DNA of 64,000 nucleotides from Pseudoalteromonas luteoviolacea. GTDB taxonomy: Bacteria; Pseudomonadota; Gammaproteobacteria; Enterobacterales; Alteromonadaceae. The notes under the pieces were generated by a model. That model saw only the letters and a program-made list of their open reading frames with translations, did no database searches and was not told the DNA's origin. The DNA lies in assembly GCF_001750165.1 (NCBI RefSeq), contig NZ_CP015412.1, forward strand, positions 868,001 through 932,000, read 5' to 3'. Position 1 is the stretch's first letter. Every line of letters begins with the position of its first letter. Positions 45,854 through 54,530 of this stretch are shown one piece after another. Position numbers and translations under genes: made by a program.

Positions 45854-46862
45854 TGCCGGCCAAGGAAAGCAAGCCGGAACGGTACAATATGACATTGATG
45901 CCATCAGTGCAGAGCTGCGCAGTGGCGGCAGCCAAACTTGGCGTCATAACAACCCTGTTTTACTGGGCTTAACCGCAGCGGCAAAGCGCAATGGCGCACT
46001 TGGCCAAGCCAGTGGCGTGGCGATATTTGCTGATAAAAGCAGTGGCGAAAGCGCGTTTCGTGACGAAATAGATAGGCCCAAATACAGCGACCATACTTTG
46101 GGCGACCTGATCACAGAGTTTATTCCCGACTACATTATTCCGCCCCCAGAATGGGATGAAGAAGCCAATCAGCCCATCTTGCCGCACATCGAGCCTGTAA
46201 CGGGCATGGACGTCAACAAGCCTGTGAACGATGCCGATGCCTTATTGCGCCTTGCCAGCGAAGAACTTGGCTGGGAGGCCGGTGAGCAAAGTGAGATAAC
46301 TAAAGACACAGAGGCAAACGAGCAACAAGTGCGCATGGCCAGTGGGAAAAATGTACTGATCAATGGCCGCTCCGCAGTCCATGTTGAAAGCAAAGGCAAA
46401 CTGATGAGTTTGGATATTTGCTTAACCACCATAGGCATTCCCGTGGTGCCCATTCCCTATTGCAATGTGGCAAAAACCGATGACATCACCAACACCGCCA
46501 GTTCAGTGAAAATTAACGGTAACCCAGCAGGGACAAGAGATAGCGAATTTACCGAGAGTACAGGCGATCAACCCGGCGACAAAAAAGGCATTATGAGCGG
46601 TGTAACCGAAGGCAAAGCGGAGTTTATGTTGGGCTCATTCAATGTGTTTATTGAAAACCAGCCAGCGGTGCGCCAAGGGGATATCATGATATCGAACAAC
46701 AAAAATACCCCGCCTTCGCCATTAATGCAGTCAGGGAGTATGCCAGTGCAGCGACTGCGCGTTGAAAACCGCCCCACTCAAGCACCGCAAGAGGGCGATA
46801 AAAATATCACCTTGGTGGTATCAGGTGTCAGTAATTCACAGGAAAGGATCAGGATCGGATGA
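45840..46862 (+). CDS. PAAR-like tip protein with DUF4150 domain
   Basis: About 340 residues from the ATG at 45840, five bases after AAGGAG. The C-terminal DUF4150 domain (about 195-320) reads GIPVVPIPYCNVAK, SVKINGNPAGTRDSEF, STGDQPGDKKGIMSG, FNVFIENQPAVRQGD, the PAAR-like pattern that sharpens the VgrG spike. The N-terminal third (WRHNNPVLLG, GALGQASGVAIFAD, YSDHTLGDLITEFIP) resembles an NNP-type domain common in phage virion-associated and cell-wall proteins. The last codon overlaps the effector ATG, which ties tip and toxin production. Probably the docking point of the VasX-like effector. Confidence 0.82.
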   Translation: MSYINAGQGKQAGTVQYDIDAISAELRSGGSQTWRHNNPVLLGLTAAAKRNGALGQASGVAIFADKSSGESAFRDEIDRPKYSDHTLGDLITEFIPDYIIPPPEWDEEANQPILPHIEPVTGMDVNKPVNDADALLRLASEELGWEAGEQSEITKDTEANEQQVRMASGKNVLINGRSAVHVESKGKLMSLDICLTTIGIPVVPIPYCNVAKTDDITNTASSVKINGNPAGTRDSEFTESTGDQPGDKKGIMSGVTEGKAEFMLGSFNVFIENQPAVRQGDIMISNNKNTPPSPLMQSGSMPVQRLRVENRPTQAPQEGDKNITLVVSGVSNSQERIRIG

Positions 46863-48498
46863 CAAGTACAGCTCCCACTAGCGTCAATGAGCAAGGCGCT
46901 TATCGCGAATTGGTGTTTGAAGGCTATGCCAGTGACTCAGAGCAAGTCTCATTGATGATCAAAGATTACAGCGAAGATCAGGCTAAAACCGGTTTTTATA
47001 AAATTCCACTGGGCTTTGCCAACACCACACAAAACAATAACAACGCCGATGTTGAGTTGGTGTACATTTACCCCTTGTGTGAGTGCACCCCAGATGGCGC
47101 CGCTGAGCGCAAACTAACGAACTTAAGACCCGGATATTTATACATTTATGTGGACGGTCACTTATGGCGCGAGCTGGAAGTCACAGAGCACGAAGAAGAA
47201 GACATTTCTTATTTTAAAGATGTGAACCTCGCGTACCAAAAAGGCCCGCAAGCGTGGCGCATTGATGAGCACGGCCAAGTTGGTGAGCGCGTGGCAACGG
47301 GTGAGCAGCTCAAGCAAGTTTTGGTGCCCAATAAATTGTATGGTCAGCCATGCCGAGTAGAAATTGCATTCAGTGAAACTCAGTGGTGCTGGCGGCAAAT
47401 TGAAGCCTTTGGCGGCATGAGCGAAAACGATCCGCGCTTAAACTATGGGCCAAGCGTAAAGCCGGGCACCAATGATGACGCCGCCAGCGAGCGCCGCAGA
47501 CAACGTATGCAAGTGCTTGATAAATTGGGTAACTATGCACAAGGCTACAGCAATGATGAGGCGCCACAGCACATCCCGCTACCGCGTATGCCAAAAAATG
47601 GCCTGCACCGCCCGGTATTAAAAGACCCAATCGGCGTAGCCCGTTATCTTGCCGCTGAAATCGTCTCAGAGCGTAAAAACATCCAGCAATTGTCGATGGA
47701 GTCTATCAAAGGCGCGCCCCTCACCCCAGATGATTTTGAAGACTTTGCACCAGAGCAAAAAAACATTTCTAAACATGTGCTGGCGACCACCATTCAGTCG
47801 CAGTTTTTTGCGTTTCCCAATACCACCCAGCAAAAAGTGGACCTTGGCATGTCGGTCTCTGAGCATGAGCAAGACATGGCACAAAACTACAAAAGCTGGG
47901 TGCGCGCTGGTTTTTCAAAGTATGAGTTTAGACGCTACTTAAAGACCGAACAGGCACTGACCTCTGCCCGCGCCATCAATGTGCAAAAATCATTTGGCTT
48001 TGACCATATCACCCGCGAAGACGAGCCAATGAGCTTTTACCAAGCGGTGAAGGACTATGGCTATTACGAAGATGTAAGACGAAACTTTGTGTATGAGCTG
48101 ATAAGCGATGTCACCGCGCCTTACACCGATCTCACCAAAACCTTAATTGAAAGCTTTTTAGTACATGACTCAGATTTTAGGGCTGCCAAGCAAATAGACG
48201 AAGAGGACATGGGCCAAGAGCTGATGTTAAAAGTGCTGGGCACGCATCCCCTAGATACTGAAAACGCAGCCAACAGCTTAAAACTGACGGCACTGATGTA
48301 CCCGAAAAAGACCGGCACTGCATTGAGCGATTATGAGTGCGCGCGCAGAGAAAGCAGTGACCCATTTGATACGGTTTTTTCAGTTGAATTACAGCAACAA
48401 ATTCAGCAAGACATAGACGAAGGCTTAATGTCTGGCGAGCAGCGCGAATTTTGGCGCCGTGCTTCGCAAATGATTTGGGGGGTGCTGGCGATTAGTTT
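46859..48498 (+). repeat. Effector 5' repeat, unit 1 of 3
   Basis: These 1640 bases are nearly identical to 54531-56170 and 60270-61909, with the same offset and no net indel. Identity ends sharply after GCGATTAGTTT. It encodes the constant, presumed delivery half of the effector. Confidence 0.92.
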
Positions 48499-50674
48499 CG
48501 CAGCGCCAGCAAGTTTTTTTGCCGTAGGTGGTGCTGGAACGAATTTAAAAGCTCGTACAGTAGATCGAAATGAACAGGAGGCTAAATTAAAAGACCAAAT
48601 CAGAGATTTGGATAATGAAATAAAAGAACTCAAAAAAGACATTAAATCTAAGAATGGCGAAATTGATGAGATAAAGCGTGCTCACAATGAAGTTCGTGAA
48701 GCATTGGAAGAGGCTATGGGAATTAAAGGTCGTCAAGCATTCCCTCAGGAACTAGAGCTTTATTTACAAGACAGAATACAAGAACTTGATGCGCTACACG
48801 ATGGTCATACGAAAGCACAGGCTCAAATTATTCGCGCACAGCAAAGTGTAAAAAATATGCGTATTGCCAGCATGCCGCATGAAAAAGTTGATTTTAGGAA
48901 TGTCAAAGTACATTTGCGCCCATATGTGCGATTCAGACATTTAGCCAAAGTCGCTACTGGTGACCTGCTTCAAGAGATTGAGATTGATGTAGGTGATTAT
49001 TACTCAAATAAACTGCCAGATGGAAAGCTTCCTTTAAACTTTACAGACCGAGCAAAGCGTGCAGAAGAGCGGATTGAAAAACTTGGACGTTTGGCTGAGC
49101 GATTTGATGATGCATATAAGGAACAAAAAACTCGAAGGCCAACGGTTACTTTAAAAATGAATAAGTTGCACAGCGTGCAATCTAGAATTGACCAAATGAT
49201 AGCGCTTGATGGGGCATTAGATGAGATACTTGATGCGATAGAGAGGCATCAAGCTGAAATGAAAAGTGGTCAAGCAAGCCTTAAAAAGAAGTTATTAGTT
49301 TTGGATGTGAGTGCCATTGAGGGGCTTGAAGATTCTATTGACAAAGATAGCGAATCTATTGACAAAAAAAAGCTAGAAAAACTTGAGACGGAATGGTCCT
49401 TAAAAGGCTTAAAAAGCGATAATAGTGCATTAAATAAAATGGCCTCAATGAATATTCACCCTGAAAAGTTTGATAGTTTATTAAAGGGGGTGCTTCCTGC
49501 TGTAGGTATCCTAGAGGCTGCGAACTTATTCGATGTACTCAGTGATGATTCATCAACTCCCCTAGATCGTTTATCTGCATGGCTAGATGCGCTAGATATT
49601 GGAGGGAATATTGGCCTGAATATGGTTGAAAGGCGCATGGGGCTACCATCAGTTAAGCAAAGTTATGCGGTACTTCGGAATAAGCCTGTGCCAGCGAGCG
49701 CTTTCAAGAAGCGTGTTTGGTTGGTCTCAAAACTGAAATTTGGAGTGTATTTTGGTTTGCTTGGCAATGCCGCGACATTTTTAGCCAGTGCCGTGAGCGC
49801 CTATGTATCGTTTTATAACATGCGGGGGACGCTTGGAAGAGGAGATACCGCTCAGGCCATAGGCCATGGGTTAATGATGACAGGATTTGCGGGCATGACT
49901 TTGTCATCTGCTATTGCTATTGGGGCTGTTTTTACCACCAGTTTGCAAGGGGCTGCCGTGGCTGTGTTAGCACCTGCGTTGGCAATTGTAGGTTTATTAC
50001 TATTGCTAATTGGCGCTGGTGTGGTGTGGGCGTTTTCAGAAGCACCAATTGAAGGCTGGTTAGAAGCTTGCCATTGGGGGACATATAAAACCCGATTTAA
50101 AGATGACGATGGTAATCAGTCTACAATGCGTGCATCACTATGGAAGGATAACCCCGAGTTGGCTATCCATGATTTGTACAATGCCCTGTATGCTCCACAG
50201 TTTAAAGTGACGTCGAGTTTTGGGACAGTCAAATACCAGCTTTTTGCGCCCATGGTAAACAAAAAAAATGGTGCTGATGTCCGAATGTACTGGAGGAATA
50301 TCAGTCAAGGGGAGCAAACATTTAAACGCATAACTGATCATCAAATTAGCTTGCTAACCTCGGAAATAGAAATTTTTCCAGGTAGAACAGGATGGCAATT
50401 TAGCACCACATATACCAAGTTAGAACAGGTACTCGGTTTGGCACACAATCAAGAAATTGAATTTAAAGCAGAGTTTGTGACTTTCCCTTATGGAAAAGGC
50501 GCCAAGATTCTAGAGCATACTAAGCAAGAATATGCATTGCCTATAAGAATGAAAAAAGAATACGACAGTTTGTGGCAACAGATAAGAGACAAGCCAAAGC
50601 CAATTCAAGAGTTTCAAGGTGGTATATATGTTAAAAAGGTATTTTTAATGTCTGACTTTCCAGTCATACATTGA
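46859..50674 (+). CDS. VasX/BTH_I2691-like membrane-active T6SS effector, copy 1
   Basis: 1271 residues, no signal peptide. The N-terminal region carries LRPGYLYIYVDGHLWRELEV (as GYLYIYVDGHLW at about 92-103), the VasX N-terminal signature. Residues 1-546 match copies 2 and 3 almost exactly. From about 547 the sequence diverges: an alpha-helical coiled coil (about 565-640), then a helical domain, and a hydrophobic cluster of about three TM segments at 960-1060 (VAVLAPALAIVGLLLLL). A soluble tail opens with EGWLEACHWG. VasX-type toxins are delivered by T6SS and permeabilise target inner membranes (established for Vibrio VasX). It is translationally coupled to the DUF4150 tip gene. Confidence 0.8.
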   Translation: MTSTAPTSVNEQGAYRELVFEGYASDSEQVSLMIKDYSEDQAKTGFYKIPLGFANTTQNNNNADVELVYIYPLCECTPDGAAERKLTNLRPGYLYIYVDGHLWRELEVTEHEEEDISYFKDVNLAYQKGPQAWRIDEHGQVGERVATGEQLKQVLVPNKLYGQPCRVEIAFSETQWCWRQIEAFGGMSENDPRLNYGPSVKPGTNDDAASERRRQRMQVLDKLGNYAQGYSNDEAPQHIPLPRMPKNGLHRPVLKDPIGVARYLAAEIVSERKNIQQLSMESIKGAPLTPDDFEDFAPEQKNISKHVLATTIQSQFFAFPNTTQQKVDLGMSVSEHEQDMAQNYKSWVRAGFSKYEFRRYLKTEQALTSARAINVQKSFGFDHITREDEPMSFYQAVKDYGYYEDVRRNFVYELISDVTAPYTDLTKTLIESFLVHDSDFRAAKQIDEEDMGQELMLKVLGTHPLDTENAANSLKLTALMYPKKTGTALSDYECARRESSDPFDTVFSVELQQQIQQDIDEGLMSGEQREFWRRASQMIWGVLAISFAAPASFFAVGGAGTNLKARTVDRNEQEAKLKDQIRDLDNEIKELKKDIKSKNGEIDEIKRAHNEVREALEEAMGIKGRQAFPQELELYLQDRIQELDALHDGHTKAQAQIIRAQQSVKNMRIASMPHEKVDFRNVKVHLRPYVRFRHLAKVATGDLLQEIEIDVGDYYSNKLPDGKLPLNFTDRAKRAEERIEKLGRLAERFDDAYKEQKTRRPTVTLKMNKLHSVQSRIDQMIALDGALDEILDAIERHQAEMKSGQASLKKKLLVLDVSAIEGLEDSIDKDSESIDKKKLEKLETEWSLKGLKSDNSALNKMASMNIHPEKFDSLLKGVLPAVGILEAANLFDVLSDDSSTPLDRLSAWLDALDIGGNIGLNMVERRMGLPSVKQSYAVLRNKPVPASAFKKRVWLVSKLKFGVYFGLLGNAATFLASAVSAYVSFYNMRGTLGRGDTAQAIGHGLMMTGFAGMTLSSAIAIGAVFTTSLQGAAVAVLAPALAIVGLLLLLIGAGVVWAFSEAPIEGWLEACHWGTYKTRFKDDDGNQSTMRASLWKDNPELAIHDLYNALYAPQFKVTSSFGTVKYQLFAPMVNKKNGADVRMYWRNISQGEQTFKRITDHQISLLTSEIEIFPGRTGWQFSTTYTKLEQVLGLAHNQEIEFKAEFVTFPYGKGAKILEHTKQEYALPIRMKKEYDSLWQQIRDKPKPIQEFQGGIYVKKVFLMSDFPVIH

Positions 50675-50731
50675 TTTTCTCTCGATTAAGGTGAAATTAG
50701 TATTAACTGGGGTAATAAGGCAAAGTAAATT

Positions 50732-51649
50732 ATGAGTGCTAAAAAAAGTATCGAGCAAATTAGAGCTGATATGGAAGAGCAGAAAAAAAATGCTACAGGT
50801 GACGAGAAAGCAATTTTTGAGTTACTGGAACTAAGGAGAAAGAATCGTATTTCTTATCGAAGATCTAATGTTTTTTACGAAGACGTGCCAAAAGACCACC
50901 TCCATCATCAGACATATGAGCAACGCCTTGCAAAAGCTGCACAGTTAAACGGCTGTGGGTTTAAAGAAGCTAAGCCATTTAAAAAGCCGTTTTCATCGCG
51001 GGAGCACCATGGTACAGATAATCACATTGGCTGGTGCGATGGACAAGTTGTTGGGATCCGCAGAGCGCCATTTTGGGGCGGGTTTTGTTTTTTATGGTTT
51101 ATCTTATGTGTCTATATGCTTTTTTTTAGTGTTGTTAATATTGTCTTTTTTTGGGAATTTTCGTACGCATATTTAATCCCTGTGAGTATATTAGGTCCCA
51201 TGGCGGTCTATAAAGTCTGGGAGTGGGGGGCATGGATAGATAAAATTGAATTTAATCGCCACACCGGATTGGTGCGTATGCCTTTTTCATTTCTGAGACG
51301 ACGTTTTTATGTGCCAATTGAAGACATAGAATTATGTGAAGGCCCTGTGGTACAAGCCGCAAGAGGCGGCGGAGAAATGGCCACCGGCAGCCTAGTTTTA
51401 ACCAAATATCCAAAGCGTTACTGGTTTAGACCAACTATTACGGTATTTGGTGGGATGGAGCAAGAGCATTGGGCCAGCATTGTAAGGTTTATGGATATTT
51501 CTCAGCCTATTCATGAGGATATACATAGAACAATTGAAGACCATTTTCGTGATAATAAAAATGCCATGGGCACAGGTCCGTTTCCAGAATCAATGAAAAA
51601 GTACTTGGATGCAGAGGATAAGCAGGTAAACAGAAGGGATGTTTGGTAG
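50732..51649 (+). CDS. Putative immunity protein, paralogue 1 (two-TM, intact)
   Basis: 305 residues. A charged N-terminal helical region leads to the paralogue motif HLHHQTYEQRLAKAAQLNGC, kept here as HLHHQTYEQRLAKAA, then SREHHGTDNHIGWCDGQVVGIRRAP. Two TM segments (about 128-148 and 152-172) are followed by DKIEFNRHTGLVRMPFS, a long C-terminal soluble domain with GGEMATGSLVLTKYP, and the conserved tail NAMGTGPFPESMKKYLD. It contains a T8 run at 51120-51127 in the first TM. Membrane location and position after the effector fit an immunity role against a membrane toxin; that is inference. I do not recognise a named family with certainty. Confidence 0.7.
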   Translation: MSAKKSIEQIRADMEEQKKNATGDEKAIFELLELRRKNRISYRRSNVFYEDVPKDHLHHQTYEQRLAKAAQLNGCGFKEAKPFKKPFSSREHHGTDNHIGWCDGQVVGIRRAPFWGGFCFLWFILCVYMLFFSVVNIVFFWEFSYAYLIPVSILGPMAVYKVWEWGAWIDKIEFNRHTGLVRMPFSFLRRRFYVPIEDIELCEGPVVQAARGGGEMATGSLVLTKYPKRYWFRPTITVFGGMEQEHWASIVRFMDISQPIHEDIHRTIEDHFRDNKNAMGTGPFPESMKKYLDAEDKQVNRRDVW

Positions 51650-51683
51650 CAAATAACGGAGATTTACAAATTTAAGGATGAAG

Positions 51684-52518
51684 ATGAGCCAAGAAGCGCT
51701 AACAGAAGAAGAGATTAGAGAGCAGCAGCTGGAAGCAATGCGCTTGAGAAGTAGCAATGTTTCAAAATACACAGATTTAGGCTTTTATTATTTAGATTTA
51801 TCAAAAGAGTATTTGCATCATAGTAACTATGAAGACCGTTTGGCTATGGCTGCAAAACTTAATGGTTGTGGATTTAAAGTAGCAAAACCCTTCAAAAGAC
51901 CATTTAGTGATAGAGAACATACTGATGAATTCCATCATATTGGCGATTGTGATGGACAAGTGGTGGCTTTGCGCAGAGCACCCGGCATTTGGCTTTTTTG
52001 TTTTTGGACTAATTACAGGGCCCGCTTGGTGGATCCTGGCAGGTATAGCATTATTTATTATCGGCCCTTGGTTGACTTATAAGTTATGGAAAAAGTTGGA
52101 TTGGTTAGACAAGATTGAGTTTAACCGCCATACCGGACTTGTGCGCACCTCACATACACTATTGCGACGGCCATTTTATGTCCCGATTGAAGATGTTGAA
52201 ATGTGTGAAGGGCCAATCATTCAGGCGGCGAGAGGGGGAAGTGAAATGGGAACGGGTGGCTTAGTATTGACTAAGTACCCAGCTAAATTTTGGTGGCGCC
52301 CAACCATTGCCACTTTTGGGGGGATGGAAACAGATCATTGGACAGCCATTTTGAAGTTTATGGATATCAATGAGCCGATACATGAAGACGTACATGATTC
52401 AATAGAGGATCACTATAAAAAAAATAAGAATGCTATGGGTACGGGCCCTTTTCCTGAAGTGATGAAAAAGTATATTGATCCAGAAGACAAGCAAGTAAGC
52501 CGCTGGAAGGTGTGGTAG
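51684..52518 (+). pseudogene. Frameshifted immunity paralogue 2 (47-bp deletion)
   Basis: It starts well (AAGGATGAAG before ATG 51684; ATG 51678 is also open) and follows the family through REHTDEFHHIGDCDGQVVALRRAP. Compared with the intact paralogue at 52555, 47 bases are missing between TTGTTTTT and GGACTAAT (around 52005), which removes most of the first TM and shifts the frame. Translation ends at 52082. The rest (LDKIEFNRHTGLVRTSH onward) is intact in the +1 frame to 52518. Exactly the same deletion is present at 59344-60178, so the two arose by duplication of an already broken gene. Confidence 0.8.
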
Positions 52519-52554
52519 TGAGATTATTGTTAAAGTGAGCCAAATGGGTTGAAT

Positions 52555-53439
52555 ATGCAAGAAGAATCTGATGAGTCGCTCGAACAATGGCGGCTAGAAA
52601 AATCAAAAGAAATAAAGTTATATGCGAAAAATATTAGTAAATATACAGATCAAGGTATCTATTATTTTGATGTTTCGAAGGAGCATTTACACCATAAAAG
52701 TTACGAGGAGCGATTGGCGTTTGCAGCTTGCTTGAATGGCTGTGAATTTAAAGTGGCAAAACCTTTTAAACGAAAGTTTGCATCGCGAGAACACACAGAT
52801 CGTTATTATCATATCGGTAAATGTGATGGACAAGTGTTGGCTTTGCGCAGAGCGCCCGGAATTTGGCTTGTTTGTTTTTTTCTTTCTCTTTTTGGCTTTT
52901 TGGGTGGTTTTGGCCTATTCATCGTTGGACTAATCACAGGGCCCGCTTGGTGGATGTTGGCAAGTATAGCATTATTCTTTATCGGCCCATGGCTGACTTA
53001 TAAGTTATGGGAACAGCTGGATTGGTTAGACAAGATTGAGTTTAACCGCCATACCGGGCTTGTACGCACCTCACATACACTATTACGACGGCCATTTTAT
53101 GTCCCGATTGAAGATGTTGAAATGTGTGAAGGGCCAATCATTCAAGCGGCGAGAGGAGGAGGTGAAATGGGAACGGGTGGTTTAGTGTTGACTAAATACC
53201 CAGCTAAATTTTGGTGGCGACCAACCATTGCCACTTTTGGTGGGATGGAAAAAGACCATTGGACGGCCATTCTTAAATTTATGGACAGTGATGAGTTGAT
53301 TCATAGGCATGTTCACACCGAGATCGAAGAGCATTACAAAAGAGATAAAAATGCCATGGGCATAGGCCCGTTTCCAGAGTCAATGAAAAAGTATTTTGAC
53401 CCAGAGGATAAGCAAATTAATCGGTGGAAGGTTTGGTAG
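52555..53439 (+). CDS. Putative immunity protein, paralogue 3 (two-TM, intact)
   Basis: 294 residues from the ATG at 52555; a TTG at 52549 is also in frame. N-terminal HLHHKSYEERLAFAACLNGC and SREHTDRYYHIGKCDGQ motifs are followed by two TM segments (about 102-125 and 128-148) rich in Phe and Gly, DKIEFNRHTGLVRTSHTLL, GGEMGTGGLVLTKYPAKFWW, and the tail NAMGIGPFPESMKKYFD. It belongs to the subtype with LLRRPFYVPIEDVEMC, shared with the two broken copies at 51684 and 59344, and is the only intact member of that subtype here. Immunity role inferred from context. Confidence 0.7.
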   Translation: MQEESDESLEQWRLEKSKEIKLYAKNISKYTDQGIYYFDVSKEHLHHKSYEERLAFAACLNGCEFKVAKPFKRKFASREHTDRYYHIGKCDGQVLALRRAPGIWLVCFFLSLFGFLGGFGLFIVGLITGPAWWMLASIALFFIGPWLTYKLWEQLDWLDKIEFNRHTGLVRTSHTLLRRPFYVPIEDVEMCEGPIIQAARGGGEMGTGGLVLTKYPAKFWWRPTIATFGGMEKDHWTAILKFMDSDELIHRHVHTEIEEHYKRDKNAMGIGPFPESMKKYFDPEDKQINRWKVW

Positions 53440-53492
53440 CGGTTTTGCTGTCAAGCCGAGCTAAAAGGATTGAGTTTGTAGCAAGGAATGTC

Positions 53493-54439
53493 ATGAACGT
53501 GAAAAAAGTTGGTTCACCTTCTTCTGAAAGTTTGTCTAAAAAAGAGCGACGGAGACGAGAATTTGAAAAAGAGAAAGCGAATGCCCCGAGTCATATGCGA
53601 GCTGCTTATGATGAGCTTGAGAGAAAAAGTCGCAATCGAGAGAAATATGATAAACAGGGGGTATTTTTTGATGAGCTTTCAAAAGACCACCTTCATCATC
53701 AGACATATGAGCAACGCCTTGCAAAAGCTGCACAACTAAATGGCTGTGAGTTTAAAGAAGCTAAGCCATTTAAAAAGCCGTTTTCATCGCGGGAGCACCA
53801 TGGTACAGATAACCACATTGGCTGGTGCGATGGACAAATTGTTGGGATCCGCAGGGCACCATTTTGGGGTGGGTTTTGTTTTTTATGGTTTATCTTATGT
53901 GTCTATATGCTTTTTTTAGTGTTGTTAATGTTGTCTTTTTTTGGGAGTTTTCGTACGCATATTTAATCCCCGTAAGTATATTAGGTCCCATGGCGGTTCA
54001 CAAAATTTGGGAGTGGGGGGCATGGATAGATAAAATAGAATTTAATCGCCACACCGGATTGGTGCGTATGCCTTTTTCATTTCTGAGACGACGTTTTTAT
54101 GTGCCAATTGAAGACATAGAGCTATGTGAAGGTCCTGTGGTACAAGCCGCAAGAGGCGGCGGAGAAATGGCCACAGGCAGTCTAGTGTTAACCAAATACC
54201 CTAAGCGCTACTGGTTTAGGCCAACCATTACGGTATTTGGTGGGATGGAGCAAGAGCATTGGGCCAGCATTGTAAGGTTTATGGATATTAATGAACCGAT
54301 AGACATGGATGTTCACACAACCATAGAAGAGCATTTTCGTGATAATAAAAACGCCATGGGCACAGGCCCTTTTCCTGAATCAATGAAAAAGTACTTGGAT
54401 GCAGAGGATAAGCAGATAAACCGATTTGAGGTTTGGTAG
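53493..54439 (+). pseudogene. Frameshifted immunity paralogue 4 (T-run contraction)
   Basis: Start ATG 53493 behind AAGGA. The N-terminal part (KKERRRREFEKEK helix, HLHHQTYEQRLAKAA, SREHHGTDNHIGWCDGQ) matches paralogue 1 closely. In the first TM the T run at 53911-53917 has seven T, where paralogue 1 has eight (51120-51127). The frame shifts and ends at 53966. The remaining part is uninterrupted in the other frame to 54439 (FLRRRFYVPIEDIEL, GGEMATGSLVLTKYP). A single-base slip would restore it, so it could be a phase-variable gene rather than a dead one. Confidence 0.72.
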
Positions 54440-54530
54440 TTAGAAACCGTAAAAATACACTTCAACTAAAGTAGAAGCTTTTTGAATGAAAAAGCACCAG
54501 TAGTATTTTATAGATCAAGGAAAAGATCGG
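54440..54530 (+). repeat. 91-bp spacer repeat, unit 1, with possible promoter
   Basis: Identical over all 91 bases to 60179-60269. It contains a 7-bp stem GCTTTTT/AAAAAGC (54477-54495) and a possible promoter, TTGAAT (54482-54487) with TATTTT (54504-54509), spacing 16. It ends in AAGGAAAAGATCGG, the ribosome binding site of the effector copy. GATCGG before the ATG is shared with copy 1. Confidence 0.85.

Noticed and set aside
51995..52010. Programmed ribosomal frameshift joining the two halves of paralogues 2 and 6
   Set aside because: Rejoining would need a +1 shift, the first TM is deleted, and the intact paralogue 52555 shows a plain 47-base deletion.
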